From the NCBI GenBank assembly GCA_965656085.1, contig CBFHJA010000018.1, positions 1 through 64,000 on the forward strand: a DNA stretch of 64,000 nt, given 5' to 3'. Each line of letters begins with the position of its first letter. The first letter of the stretch is position 1. The stretch is from Aliishimia sp965656085. GTDB lineage: Bacteria > Pseudomonadota > Alphaproteobacteria > Rhodobacterales > Rhodobacteraceae. Made by a program: the position numbers and the translations under genes. The notes under the pieces were generated by a model. It made no database searches. It saw only the letters and a program-made list of their open reading frames with translations, and was not told the origin of the DNA. This document shows, one piece after another, positions 21,206 through 29,667 of this stretch.

Positions 21206-22126
21206 TCAGACCTTCAGGTTCGGAATGATCTGCTTCTTGCGTGACATGATCCCCGGCAGCACCACGGTATCGCCGTCGACGCTGGCCCCGAAGCTCTTCT
21301 CGGCGACGGTCTTCACCAGATCGTTCGGCACCAGAAGCGTGGCTTCCTCGTTGAGAATGTCCACGACGAACAGAAGCACTTGATCGGCCCCGTCTTCCTT
21401 CGCGACACCTTCCATGGACGCCATCAGGCTGTCCTTGCGGTCGAGCACGAGCTTCGGTGCGGTGGTTTCCAGCACGGAGACGCGGAATTGCTTGCCGTCC
21501 ACCTCGTATTCCTTGCTGTCCATGCGCAGAAGCTCAGCGTCAGAGAAGGCGGAAACATCCGACTTGGCCTCGAACATCTCGGCGGCATAGTCTGCGATGT
21601 CGATCCCGAGATCCTTGGCCAGACCATGCGCGATGGCGGTGTCTTCCTGCGTTGTTGTCGGCGAGCGGAATTCCAGCGTGTCGCTGAGGATGCAGGACAG
21701 CATCGCGCCTTTGATCGCGGTGGGGGCTTGCGCCATGTCCTTGCCGATCATCTTCCACATGATGGTCGCGGTGCAGGCCAGCGGCTCGATGCGAATGTCG
21801 ATCGGCCCTTTGGTCTCCAGCCCGCCCACCAGCTTGTGATGGTCGATGATGCCCTGAATATCACAGTCATTGATGCCGCCCGGCAGTTCGGCGGGATTGT
21901 TGGTGTCGACGATCACAACCGGCGTGCCTTCGGCAACTTCGGAGACGATCTCCGGCTTGTCGAGGCTCCAGCGCTTGAGCATGAAGGCCGCCTCGGTGTT
22001 GGGCTCGCCGAGCAGTACGGGCTTGGCAGGGGTTCCCTTGATTTCATTGAGATACCACGCCCAGATCAGCGGCGAGCCGGTGCTGTCGGTGTCGGGGGAT
22101 TTATGGCCAAAAACAAGCGTTGTCAT
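21206..22126 (-). CDS. ppaC: Manganese-dependent (family II) inorganic pyrophosphatase
   Basis: 306 residues of DHH-DHHA2 type. The metal ligands GHKSPDTDS (8-15) and IIDHHK (DHH at 95-97) are present, and SRKKQ near the C-terminus is the conserved phosphate-binding motif. It hydrolyses PPi to two phosphates in the cytoplasm. Family II enzymes are commoner in Firmicutes and some marine proteobacteria than family I ones. Divergent from the DUF2161 gene across a strong palindrome. Confidence 0.95.
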   Translation of the reverse strand: MTTLVFGHKSPDTDSTGSPLIWAWYLNEIKGTPAKPVLLGEPNTEAAFMLKRWSLDKPEIVSEVAEGTPVVIVDTNNPAELPGGINDCDIQGIIDHHKLVGGLETKGPIDIRIEPLACTATIMWKMIGKDMAQAPTAIKGAMLSCILSDTLEFRSPTTTQEDTAIAHGLAKDLGIDIADYAAEMFEAKSDVSAFSDAELLRMDSKEYEVDGKQFRVSVLETTAPKLVLDRKDSLMASMEGVAKEDGADQVLLFVVDILNEEATLLVPNDLVKTVAEKSFGASVDGDTVVLPGIMSRKKQIIPNLKV

Positions 22127-22183
22127 TGTGGTCGTCCTTACGTCAGGCAGGTCAATTTGGCGCCCTTGTAGGCGCGCGCCCCG

Positions 22184-22234
22184 GCTTTGTCACCCCGCGC
22201 AAAAGCGCGCAGGGGGTGACAAGCGCGCAGGGGC
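22184..22234. repeat. Strong hairpin and direct repeat in the ppaC/DUF2161 divergent region
   Basis: TTGTCACCCC (22187-22196) pairs with GGGGTGACAA (22213-22222), with an inner GCGC-AAAA-GCGC stem (22197-22208). The 11-mer GCGCGCAGGGG occurs at 22205-22215 and again at 22224-22234. No T-tract follows on either strand, and both flanking genes start outward, so an operator or leader structure is more likely than a terminator. Confidence 0.5.
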
Positions 22235-22251
22235 TATCTAGCCTGCGCGGC

Positions 22252-22920
22252 ATGCAGGAAACCGACCTTTATCCGCCCGTCAAAGCGCTGCTCGAAGGGC
22301 AGGGATATGTGGTGAAATCAGAGGTTGGCCCGGCGGATGTGGTGGCCGTGCGCGGCGGTGAGCCGCCCGTCATCGTCGAGCTGAAACTGCGCTTCGCACT
22401 GGCGCTCTTTCATCAGGCTCTGGCGCGGCTGGCAGTGAGCGACGATGTGTATGTCGCCGTGGCGCACCAGCCGGGCAAACGGTTCCAGAAGGCGGTGAAG
22501 GACAATACCAAACTGGCCCGCCGCCTCGGCCTTGGCTTGATGATCGTGCGGCTCTCGGACGGTCTGGTCACCGTGGCCTGCGATCCCGGCCCTTATGCGC
22601 CGCGCAAGTCCAAGCCTCGGCAGGCGCGGCTCTTGCGCGAGTTTGCCAAGCGTTCGGGAGACCCCAATGCGGGCGGCCAGACTCGTGCGGGGCTGGTCAC
22701 GGCCTACCGTCAGGATGCCCTGAAACTGGCGCTTTACCTGTTCGAGGCCGGAGCGTCGAAAGGTGCGGATGTGAAACGCGAAACAGGCGTGGAGCACGCC
22801 ACCCGGATGATGCGCGAGAACCATTACGGATGGTTTGAAAAGGTCGAGACCGGGATTTATGGCTTGACCGAGGCGGGCGCTGGCGCTGTTCGGCAGGCCG
22901 GCGAAGCGCTCGGCCGATAG
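22252..22920 (+). CDS. DUF2161 family protein (putative PD-(D/E)XK fold)
   Basis: 222 residues. TDLYPPVKALLEGQGY followed by GPADVVAV and PVIVELKLRF gives a D-x(n)-E-x-K arrangement typical of the restriction-endonuclease-like fold assigned to this family. The middle carries basic patches (KRFQKAVKDNTKLARR, PRKSKPRQARLLRE) suited to nucleic acid, and the C-terminus resembles a winged helix (HATRMMRENHYGWFEKVETGIYGLTEAG). The substrate is unknown. The ATG at 22252 follows the palindrome above by 18 bases, and there is no clear Shine-Dalgarno. Confidence 0.8.
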   Translation: MQETDLYPPVKALLEGQGYVVKSEVGPADVVAVRGGEPPVIVELKLRFALALFHQALARLAVSDDVYVAVAHQPGKRFQKAVKDNTKLARRLGLGLMIVRLSDGLVTVACDPGPYAPRKSKPRQARLLREFAKRSGDPNAGGQTRAGLVTAYRQDALKLALYLFEAGASKGADVKRETGVEHATRMMRENHYGWFEKVETGIYGLTEAGAGAVRQAGEALGR

Positions 22921-22976
22921 CGCGCGCGGCGGGAAAGCGAATGAACAGGGCATGCGCTCGCAAGAAAACCCGCGGG

Positions 22977-23441
22977 TCAGAGTTCCAGATCGAGCCGCGG
23001 CTTCCAGAACGGCCGGAAAAGCTCGATCTTGGGACAGCGGTTCATGACGACCTTGAGCCCCGCGTCTTCTGCAAGTCGGGCGGCCTTGTCATCATAGACA
23101 CCAATTTGCCCCCAGAGCACCTTCGCCCCGATCTCGATGGCCTGTTCGGCAAATCCGTAGAACTCTTCTTTCGGGCGGAACACCTCGACCATGTCAACCG
23201 GCCTGTCGATCTCTTGCAGCGCGTTGTAGACCTTGATCCCGCGAATTTCCGTCACCTTAGGGTTGGGGTTCACCGGTAGCATTTCATAGCCGATCTCGTG
23301 CAACTGGCGCAGAACGCCATAGCTGAACTTCGTCTTGTCCGCGCTTGCGCCCACCATGGCGATGGTTTTCACCGATTTCAGAATGTCGGCGAGATATTTC
23401 GGATCGTAGTCGTAAAGGTCATCCAGTGCAGTTGCGGGCAT
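22977..23441 (-). CDS. CoA-binding domain protein (YccU-like)
   Basis: 154 residues forming a single Rossmann CoA-binding domain: IAMVGASADKTKFSYGV, then PVNPNPKVTEIRGIKVY and the closing VVMNRCPKIE. Homologues bind CoA or acyl-CoA without a known catalytic role. The start is three bases after the ferredoxin stop, and the gene is last in the methanethiol oxidase operon. A role in handling a CoA thioester linked to that pathway is inference only. Confidence 0.88.
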   Translation of the reverse strand: MPATALDDLYDYDPKYLADILKSVKTIAMVGASADKTKFSYGVLRQLHEIGYEMLPVNPNPKVTEIRGIKVYNALQEIDRPVDMVEVFRPKEEFYGFAEQAIEIGAKVLWGQIGVYDDKAARLAEDAGLKVVMNRCPKIELFRPFWKPRLDLEL

Positions 23442-23444
23442 GGT

Positions 23445-23810
23445 TCAAACCTCCTTTGGGGATGCGATATCCGCTTTCAGTTCATGCGGTTGCAAGGGAT
23501 CAAGGAACGGATTGCGGTAGAGCTTGTCATGGCTTTCGACACCGATTTCCAAGGTGATGTCAGACGTGGCGCGCGCCACGCAGAGGATCACATAGCCGTT
23601 GCCGATCTGGCGGTTGTTGAGCGCGACCTGACGGCGCTGGTCCACCGCGCCTGCGGTCAGTTTGGCCGCGCAGGTGATGCAACCACCATATTCGCAGCCG
23701 TATGGCAGATCGACGCCTTGGTCGCGCAATTGTTCCAGCAAGGGCCGGCGGTCATTGACCTCATAGGTCGTGCCATCCCGGTTGGCGATCGTCACGGTAT
23801 GAGTTGTCAT
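23445..23810 (-). CDS. 2Fe-2S ferredoxin-type protein
   Basis: 121 residues. The plant-type cluster ligands are C-x4-C-x2-C in YGCEYGGCITCAAK and a fourth Cys in VILCVA about 30 residues on. The 2Fe-2S domain fills about 1-90, followed by a ~30-residue tail rich in Pro/His/Leu. The ATG overlaps the methanethiol oxidase stop by four bases (ATGA), so the two are translationally coupled. It may carry electrons for a step tied to the oxidase, though the known enzyme uses O2 directly. Confidence 0.9.
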   Translation of the reverse strand: MTTHTVTIANRDGTTYEVNDRRPLLEQLRDQGVDLPYGCEYGGCITCAAKLTAGAVDQRRQVALNNRQIGNGYVILCVARATSDITLEIGVESHDKLYRNPFLDPLQPHELKADIASPKEV

Positions 23811-25156
23811 AACCAGATATCGCTTGTGCAATCGCCGCCCGGGTAGCGCGCTTCGTGACAACGGCTTGGGCCATTGGGTTCTTTGCCGAAATCCACGATG
23901 AAGTCCGGATTGATCGTCATGCCGCCATTCACCGGATCGCAGTCGATCCTCACCATCACGCCCCCCTTTTCACGGATCTCGGGGTAGAATTGATTGTCCC
24001 ATGTGCTGAACAGCGAGGTTGTCACGTAAAGCCGTTTGCCGTCGAGCGAGAGCTGGAACATCTGTGGCCCGCCCGCGACCTCGACCCCGTTGACACTTGG
24101 TGCCTTGCCCAGAAGCCCGCCCATGAAGACTTGTCCGGTCAGCTTCGGATTATGCGGATCGGAGATGTCGTATTGGCGCATGTCACCATGCAGCCAATTG
24201 TTCAGATACAGGTACTTGTCATCCATCGAGATCAGGATGGCCGACATTACACCGGGCAGCGGAATGGGCCATTCCGGGTGTGGCTCGTTGTCGACGTCAA
24301 TGATCTTTTCCCACTGCCATGTGCCGCCATCGTCCTTCCACCAATGGATCACGTTGGTCGACAGGGCCGCCCCGCAGAACCCGTGCGTGCTGTCGGGATT
24401 GTGGTGGAACTTGACCTCCAGCGGGAGCAACCCGTCCTCGCCGAGGTAAAAACTCTCGACAGGCTCGCGTTTCTCGAAATCCCAGAAATGCAACTCGCGT
24501 CCGTATTTCAGGTGGCCGACCTCCTCAAGATCGAACCCCGGCATGAACGTGTTCGGTGCAGCCCATTCCGAGCTGACCATCACGTTGTGACGTGGCTGAT
24601 ACCAGAAGTCATAGCCGAACTTGATCTCGCCCATGGAGTTTTCCCAACGGCCCACGATCTCGAAGTCCTTGTTGAGATGCAGATACCCGCCGGGCGCTTC
24701 GCCCTTGGCGTTGCCGAGAAAGGAGATGATGATCTCGGAGCCCAGACAATGCACCGTGTGGGGCCCGCTCAGATCGGTCTTGGACTTGATCTCGGCCCCA
24801 TCGATCACCTTGTGCAAGCGCGGCGCGCGCGGGTCGGTGGCGGTGTCCACGATATGCAGGTTGTTCGAACGTACGCCGGGCAGGATCAGATATTTGCGGC
24901 TCATGCTGTCATCATCGAAGCAGGAAGAACAGGCGTTCCAGCCCATGTGATGCAACTCGTCCCCGATCCCCGGCATCTCCAACCGGTGTATGACCTGAGA
25001 ATAAGTCGGACTGTCCGGATCCACATCGACCGTGGCGAGGTAATCCGGCTTCTGAATGCCCGTCCCGGTGTAGATCGCAATCGTGTAAAGCAGTTTCTCG
25101 CGCGGCGCTTTGATCGCATCTTCCGGAGACGCGTAGCCCGGTCCACAACACTCCAT
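23807..25156 (-). CDS. mtoX: Methanethiol oxidase (SBP56/SELENBP1 family)
   Basis: 449 residues aligning end to end, from memory, with SELENBP1: CCGPGYASP at the start, HHMGWNACSSC, GYDFWYQPRHNVM, NWLHGDMRQYDISDP, LYVTTSLFS and the closing YPGGDCTSDIWL. Family members oxidise methanethiol with O2 to H2S, formaldehyde and H2O2 and contain copper. Some bacterial forms are periplasmic; this one has no signal peptide and should be cytoplasmic. First gene of an operon with ferredoxin and a CoA-binding protein. The usual SCO1/MauG neighbours of characterised mtoX loci are absent. Divergent from a LysR gene 456 bp away. Confidence 0.88.
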   Translation of the reverse strand: MECCGPGYASPEDAIKAPREKLLYTIAIYTGTGIQKPDYLATVDVDPDSPTYSQVIHRLEMPGIGDELHHMGWNACSSCFDDDSMSRKYLILPGVRSNNLHIVDTATDPRAPRLHKVIDGAEIKSKTDLSGPHTVHCLGSEIIISFLGNAKGEAPGGYLHLNKDFEIVGRWENSMGEIKFGYDFWYQPRHNVMVSSEWAAPNTFMPGFDLEEVGHLKYGRELHFWDFEKREPVESFYLGEDGLLPLEVKFHHNPDSTHGFCGAALSTNVIHWWKDDGGTWQWEKIIDVDNEPHPEWPIPLPGVMSAILISMDDKYLYLNNWLHGDMRQYDISDPHNPKLTGQVFMGGLLGKAPSVNGVEVAGGPQMFQLSLDGKRLYVTTSLFSTWDNQFYPEIREKGGVMVRIDCDPVNGGMTINPDFIVDFGKEPNGPSRCHEARYPGGDCTSDIWL

Positions 25157-25169
25157 CGCACACCCCTCC

Positions 25170-25390
25170 CATCAGCCCGCGTGCACATACGGGCCTCATG
25201 ATTTCGTTGGCGCTCCCGTGGATGCGTTCGATCCAGTTGTCGCGATACATCCGTTCAATCGGGTAGCCCGCCACCACACCGTAGCCACTGCAAATATGAA
25301 AGCAACGCTCAACAATCCTTGAATGCAATTCGGCGCGCGCCCGCGTCGCCACCGAGGCGCGTTCGGTCGCAAATGACCCTTGCGACAGCG
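25170..25390 (-). pseudogene. C-terminal remnant of an acyl-CoA dehydrogenase
   Basis: The minus strand encodes, without a usable start, a stretch matching the last ~65 residues of acyl-CoA dehydrogenases: QGSFATERASVATRARAELH, then RIVERCFHICSGYG and YPIERMYRDNWIERIHGSA ending in NEIMR. Functional relatives read CxQxHGGYGY; here the HGGYG part is degraded to ICSGYG. The frame stops upstream near 25475 and runs on into mtoX without the normal end, so it is a decayed fragment. The rest of the 456-bp gap holds the LysR promoter side and nothing else I recognise. Confidence 0.65.
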
Positions 25391-25612
25391 CAATGACGCT
25401 CTCGTGACCAAAGGATTTTGCGGGTGCAGCTTTGGTGAGACATGCCGCAGGGACGAATTGCGCGGTCAGCTTTCAGCGACTCGCTGGGCGAAACCGAACC
25501 CTTCGAATGTCAGAGCGCAATCATGCACACAGCGGATGCAACGCCGGGTTCTATACAGACACTTCATGAATGGAGTAAGGTGCATCCACATGTGAACGGA
25601 GGGTTGGATGAT

Positions 25613-26542
25613 ATGAACCTGCGCCAATTGGAAGCCTTCCGCGCCACGATCCGCAGCGGGTCGATTACCGAAGCGGCGAAGATGATGCACATCTCGCAAC
25701 CCAGTGTCAGTCGCCTGATCGCCGATCTCGAACTGTCTGCAGGCTTCCCGCTCTTTGTGCGCATCGGGCGGGGGCTGACGCCGACCGTGGAAGGCCGGCA
25801 CTTCTATGAAGGGGTGGAGGCCATGTTCGTGGGCATTGACCGCCTTGAGGATCTCGCGAAATCCATCCGGACGTCGCAAGGCGGGACCATCTCGATCGCC
25901 ACGATTCAATCCATCGCGACAATTGAACTGCCACAAGCGATCAGCCGCCTTTACAAGGACAACCCCGAGATCCGGTTCGATATCCAGTCGCGCAATACGC
26001 CTGCCATTCTGGATGCTGTGCAGATGCGCCAGATCGATCTCGGCATTGTCGGGCGGGAGCCCAATTACGACGGGGTCGATATCCTGTATCAGACCTCCGC
26101 GCCTTATGTCTGCCTGATGCCGGAAGATCACCCGGCAGCCGCTGAATATGGCGCTGTCGATCTGGAGGAACTGGTGCAAACAGAGACGTTCGTAACCTTT
26201 GGCGACAGCTACCCGGATTCCATGATGTCCATTGATCCCGACCTGTCGGGCAAGTTGCGGGCGCGGTCGCGCTTGTCCGTGGCGAACATGCCCTTGGCCG
26301 GCGCGCTGGTGCGTGAAGCATCTGTCATGGCGGTCTCTGACCCGTTTTCCGCAGAGCAGGCCGTGCGCATGGGCGGTGTCGTGTTTCGTCCGATCAAGCA
26401 GAACCTGACGTATTTCGTGACGGCCATTGCCGCGCGGCGAGAAAGCCTGCCACGCGAAGCGCTGAAATTCGTGGAGCTTTTCGCCGCGCAGCTGGAAGAG
26501 CGGGTCAGGCAGGTCAAGTCGCTGAGCGCCGACGTCCATTGA
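25613..26542 (+). CDS. LysR-family transcriptional regulator
   Basis: 309 residues. The N-terminal winged helix MNLRQLEAFRATIRSGSITEAA with SQPSVSRLIADLE is canonical, and the rest is a periplasmic-binding-like effector domain (about 90-295). ACGGAGGG nine bases upstream selects the ATG at 25613 over longer in-frame starts. Similar regulators answer to opines or amino-acid-like ligands. It precedes the FMN oxidase cassette by 195 bp on the same strand and is divergent from mtoX, so it could control either or both. Confidence 0.93.
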   Translation: MNLRQLEAFRATIRSGSITEAAKMMHISQPSVSRLIADLELSAGFPLFVRIGRGLTPTVEGRHFYEGVEAMFVGIDRLEDLAKSIRTSQGGTISIATIQSIATIELPQAISRLYKDNPEIRFDIQSRNTPAILDAVQMRQIDLGIVGREPNYDGVDILYQTSAPYVCLMPEDHPAAAEYGAVDLEELVQTETFVTFGDSYPDSMMSIDPDLSGKLRARSRLSVANMPLAGALVREASVMAVSDPFSAEQAVRMGGVVFRPIKQNLTYFVTAIAARRESLPREALKFVELFAAQLEERVRQVKSLSADVH

Positions 26543-26737
26543 CCGGTCGGGCCCGACCGCCCGGACATGCGCGCAGCCTTGTTCCGCGCTGTTGCCGCAT
26601 GGGTCGACGAGAATTCGATGGATATGCTCCGACATAGCGACAACGCATGAGTGGACCACGTTTTTCGATTGGTCGAAGCCGGATCGTTGTCTGTAGGCTC
26701 AAAATGTCAACCCAGCTGCGCAAGGGCCGGTATCGCG

Positions 26738-27928
26738 ATGGTGTTCTCTGCCAATCAGATTTTTTCAACCGAGGATGCCCGTCGATTGGCGCAGCGGAGA
26801 CTTCCGCGCTTGATCTTTGATTTTATCGAAGGCGCGGCGGGTCGCGAAGTCGGAACAACCCGCAATCAATCGCAGTTTGATACCATCATGCTCCGACCCC
26901 GGGTGATGGCAGATGTGGCGGAGCGCGCGACGACGACATCTCTTTTGGGACAGGAATTCGGCCTGCCGGTCGGGATCGCTCCGATGGGGATGTGCAATCT
27001 GGCATGGCCGCATGCGGACCGGCATCTGGCGGAGGTTGCCAAGGCCTTCGACATCCCGGTCTGCCTGTCGTCCGCCGCGTCCAGCACGATCGAGGATATG
27101 GGCGCGTGGGCGGGGTCTTTGGCGTGGTTCCAGCTCTATTTCGGACAATCCGCCGAGGCGTCCTTGATGATGGCGGATCGTGCGAGACAAGCGGGCTACG
27201 AGACGCTCATCCTGACGGTGGATGTGCCGCAAGTCTCGCGCCGCATCCGAGATCTCAGGAATGGCTTCGGCGTGCCGTTCACAATGACGCCGCAAGCCTT
27301 TTGGGATTTCGCGACGCATCCGCGCTGGTCACTCAGCACGCTGCGCAATGGCCCGCCAAGCCCGAAGAATTTCGACGCCGATCACGGGACGGGCCGTTTT
27401 GACCGCGGCGCCAGCCGTGCAGGTGCAAATTGGGAGTTTCTCAAGCGGTTGCGAGACAGCTGGCACGGCAAGCTGATCGTCAAGGGAGTGACGGCGGGGG
27501 AAGATGCGCGGCAGATCAGCCGACTTGGCGCAGACGCCGTCTATGTGTCGAACCACGGCGGGCGCCAGCTCGACAGCGTGCCGCCTGCAATCGATCTTCT
27601 TCCCCTGATCCGCGACGCGGTGGGGGCCGATATGCCGATGATCTTCGACAGCGGTGTGCGCAGCGGGGAGGATGTGGTGAAGGCGCTAGCCCTTGGAGCG
27701 GATTTCGTGATGATTGGACGTCCGGCCCTTTTCGCCTTGGGGGCCGGCGGCGCGCCGGGTCTGACGCAACTGATGAACGCCTTTGCCGAGGACATCAGCG
27801 TCGTGCTTGCGCAGTTGGGGGCTCGGTCTGTCGCCGATCTCGGCCCGCACAGTCTTTTCCCGCCACAGCACACGGAACAATCCGCGCAACAGGCGCCCAT
27901 CCCGATCCACCTTGCCGCGAAGACCTGA
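26738..27928 (+). CDS. FMN-dependent alpha-hydroxy-acid oxidase/dehydrogenase
   Basis: 396 residues of the glycolate oxidase / mandelate dehydrogenase / lactate dehydrogenase family. Catalytic His273 is in SNHGGRQLD with Arg276, LTVDVPQVSRR carries the substrate Arg, and FDSGVRSGEDVVKAL is the FMN phosphate site. The conserved substrate-carboxylate Tyr of the N-terminal DY motif is Phe29 here (LPRLIFDFIEGAAG). It oxidises an (S)-2-hydroxyacid to a 2-oxoacid. The ATG at 26738 matches the family start; upstream codons to 26651 are unlikely. The stop overlaps the next ATG by one base. Confidence 0.92.
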   Translation: MVFSANQIFSTEDARRLAQRRLPRLIFDFIEGAAGREVGTTRNQSQFDTIMLRPRVMADVAERATTTSLLGQEFGLPVGIAPMGMCNLAWPHADRHLAEVAKAFDIPVCLSSAASSTIEDMGAWAGSLAWFQLYFGQSAEASLMMADRARQAGYETLILTVDVPQVSRRIRDLRNGFGVPFTMTPQAFWDFATHPRWSLSTLRNGPPSPKNFDADHGTGRFDRGASRAGANWEFLKRLRDSWHGKLIVKGVTAGEDARQISRLGADAVYVSNHGGRQLDSVPPAIDLLPLIRDAVGADMPMIFDSGVRSGEDVVKALALGADFVMIGRPALFALGAGGAPGLTQLMNAFAEDISVVLAQLGARSVADLGPHSLFPPQHTEQSAQQAPIPIHLAAKT

Positions 27929-29667
27929 TGAAAGAACCGACCAAGATGATGAGCAATGACAAAACGATCAGAGGCGGTGCAGTGCTGGCCCGCGCCCTCA
28001 AGGAAAAAGGCGTCGATCACGCGTTCACGTTGGCGGGCGGGTTTTGCAACCCGGCGCTGGAAGGGTTCATGGAATGCCAGATGCCGGTGATCAACACGCC
28101 GCATGAACAAATCGCCGGGCATCTGGCGGATGGTCATGCGCGGATCACGCGCAAGCCAACCGTGTGTCTGGTCGGACCCGAAGGCTTCGCCAATGCGGTT
28201 CCGGCGATGCTCGAAGCGGGCGGCGAGCGCAGCCCGGTGATTTTCGTCACCGGGTCTTCAACGCTGAAACGGCAGGGCGCTGGCGGGTTCAAGGAAATCG
28301 ACGACGTGGCGATCGCGGCTCCTTTGGTCAAGTATTCGGTTCAGATCACGGATGGCGAGCGCATCAGCGAATTCGTCAACCGTGCGTGGACAGCGGCGAC
28401 AACCGGCTATCCCGGACCGGTTCATATCTCGCTCCCCGTCGATATAATGTTCTCGTCGTTTGACGTGGATGCAGGCCGTGAAGAACGCCCCTTTGATCGC
28501 TCCGACCGGCCGCTGCCGCGGGCATGGCCCGACCCGGCGGCGCTGAAGACGGTGCTTGATCTTGTCAAAGCCTCGGAACGCCCGGTGATCATCGGCGGCC
28601 ATGGTGTGTGGTGGTCCAGATCCGAGGACAAGCTGGAGGCCGTGGGCAAGACCTTGCGCGTGCCGGTTTTCAATGTCCCGTACCACTCCAAGCTTCTGGG
28701 CGAGGAATGCGAGGCCTATATGGGATTGGCCGATTTCCACCAGTACCACCCCTCGAAACCGGCCATTCACGAGGCGGATCTGGTCCTGATGATCGGCGGG
28801 CCGCTCGACAATCAGATGAATTTCGGCAATCCGCCGTTCTTTACCGCGGATCAGACGCTGGTCTGTATCAATGGCAGCCATGAAGAGCTGGAACACAATC
28901 AGGCCGCCGACGAGGTGCTGTTGTCCGATCCCGGCGCGTTTCTGGATGCGCTGATGGATGTCGGCACATCATGGCCTGACTGGTTCGACCTGCAAAGGAC
29001 CCGCCGCGCGGCTTGGGTCGACGCGTGGTACGAGCATATCGCGGCAGAGACGGCCAAGCCGGGCAAGATGCACCCGCTGCAACTGTCGCTCGATGTGCAG
29101 GCGCAGATGGGCGACGAGGACTGGCTGATCTTCGACGGCGGCAACACGCATTTCTGGTCCGAGATCGCGGTCAACATGGCGGGCTGGCGCGGCCAGAAGC
29201 TGGGCGGGATCATGCACCCGGGAAATTACTCGCTGCTGGGGGTCGGTGTGTCCTTTGGGGTGTCGGCCAAAGCGGTGCATCCGGATCGCAATGTCGTGGT
29301 GATTTCGGGCGACGGGGCCTTTCTGTCCGGCGGGTTGTCGATTGAAGCCGCGTTTCAGGAGAACCTGCCGATCACGATTGTGATCGACAATAACGGCGGG
29401 CTCGATTGCATTTCGCAGCAGCAGGAACGTCTTTTTGCAAATGGCACACACTTTGCCACCGATTTTCGGGATATTCCTTTCCACACGATGTGCGAAGGGC
29501 TTGGGGGGCATGGCGAGTTGGTCGAGACACGCGACCAACTGGCACCGGCGTTGAAACGAGCCATGGCCAGTGGCAAGACGGCCATCGTCAACGTCAAATG
29601 TCGCGGTGTGATCAGCCCGATCGTGGCGGCGACCTCCGACAAACGAGACAAGGCTTCGATCGAATAA
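27928..29667 (+). CDS. Thiamine-diphosphate-dependent enzyme (2-oxoacid decarboxylase / acetolactate synthase-like)
   Basis: 579 residues with three domains: N-terminal Pyr domain with catalytic Glu60 in TPHEQIAGHLADGHAR, a central Rossmann domain (about 200-330), and a C-terminal PP domain with the Mg-ThDP motif GDG (461-463) to NN (488-489). Co-location with a 2-hydroxyacid oxidase resembles mandelate dehydrogenase/benzoylformate decarboxylase pairs, so decarboxylation of the oxidase product is the simplest role (inference). An acetolactate synthase, oxalyl-CoA decarboxylase or lyase activity cannot be excluded. The ATG overlaps the oxidase TGA (TGATG); the long open frame upstream of 27928 is a shadow. 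Confidence 0.85.
   Translation: MKEPTKMMSNDKTIRGGAVLARALKEKGVDHAFTLAGGFCNPALEGFMECQMPVINTPHEQIAGHLADGHARITRKPTVCLVGPEGFANAVPAMLEAGGERSPVIFVTGSSTLKRQGAGGFKEIDDVAIAAPLVKYSVQITDGERISEFVNRAWTAATTGYPGPVHISLPVDIMFSSFDVDAGREERPFDRSDRPLPRAWPDPAALKTVLDLVKASERPVIIGGHGVWWSRSEDKLEAVGKTLRVPVFNVPYHSKLLGEECEAYMGLADFHQYHPSKPAIHEADLVLMIGGPLDNQMNFGNPPFFTADQTLVCINGSHEELEHNQAADEVLLSDPGAFLDALMDVGTSWPDWFDLQRTRRAAWVDAWYEHIAAETAKPGKMHPLQLSLDVQAQMGDEDWLIFDGGNTHFWSEIAVNMAGWRGQKLGGIMHPGNYSLLGVGVSFGVSAKAVHPDRNVVVISGDGAFLSGGLSIEAAFQENLPITIVIDNNGGLDCISQQQERLFANGTHFATDFRDIPFHTMCEGLGGHGELVETRDQLAPALKRAMASGKTAIVNVKCRGVISPIVAATSDKRDKASIE

Noticed and set aside
23807..25156. Selenoprotein, from the family name selenium-binding protein
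   Set aside because: No in-frame TGA within the gene; the Cys residues are ordinary, and the family is now known for methanethiol oxidation.
27430..27927. N-terminal extension of the ThDP enzyme
   Set aside because: The added residues are an Arg-rich shadow of the FMN oxidase gene; the ATG at 27928 gives the family's usual start and the TGATG junction.
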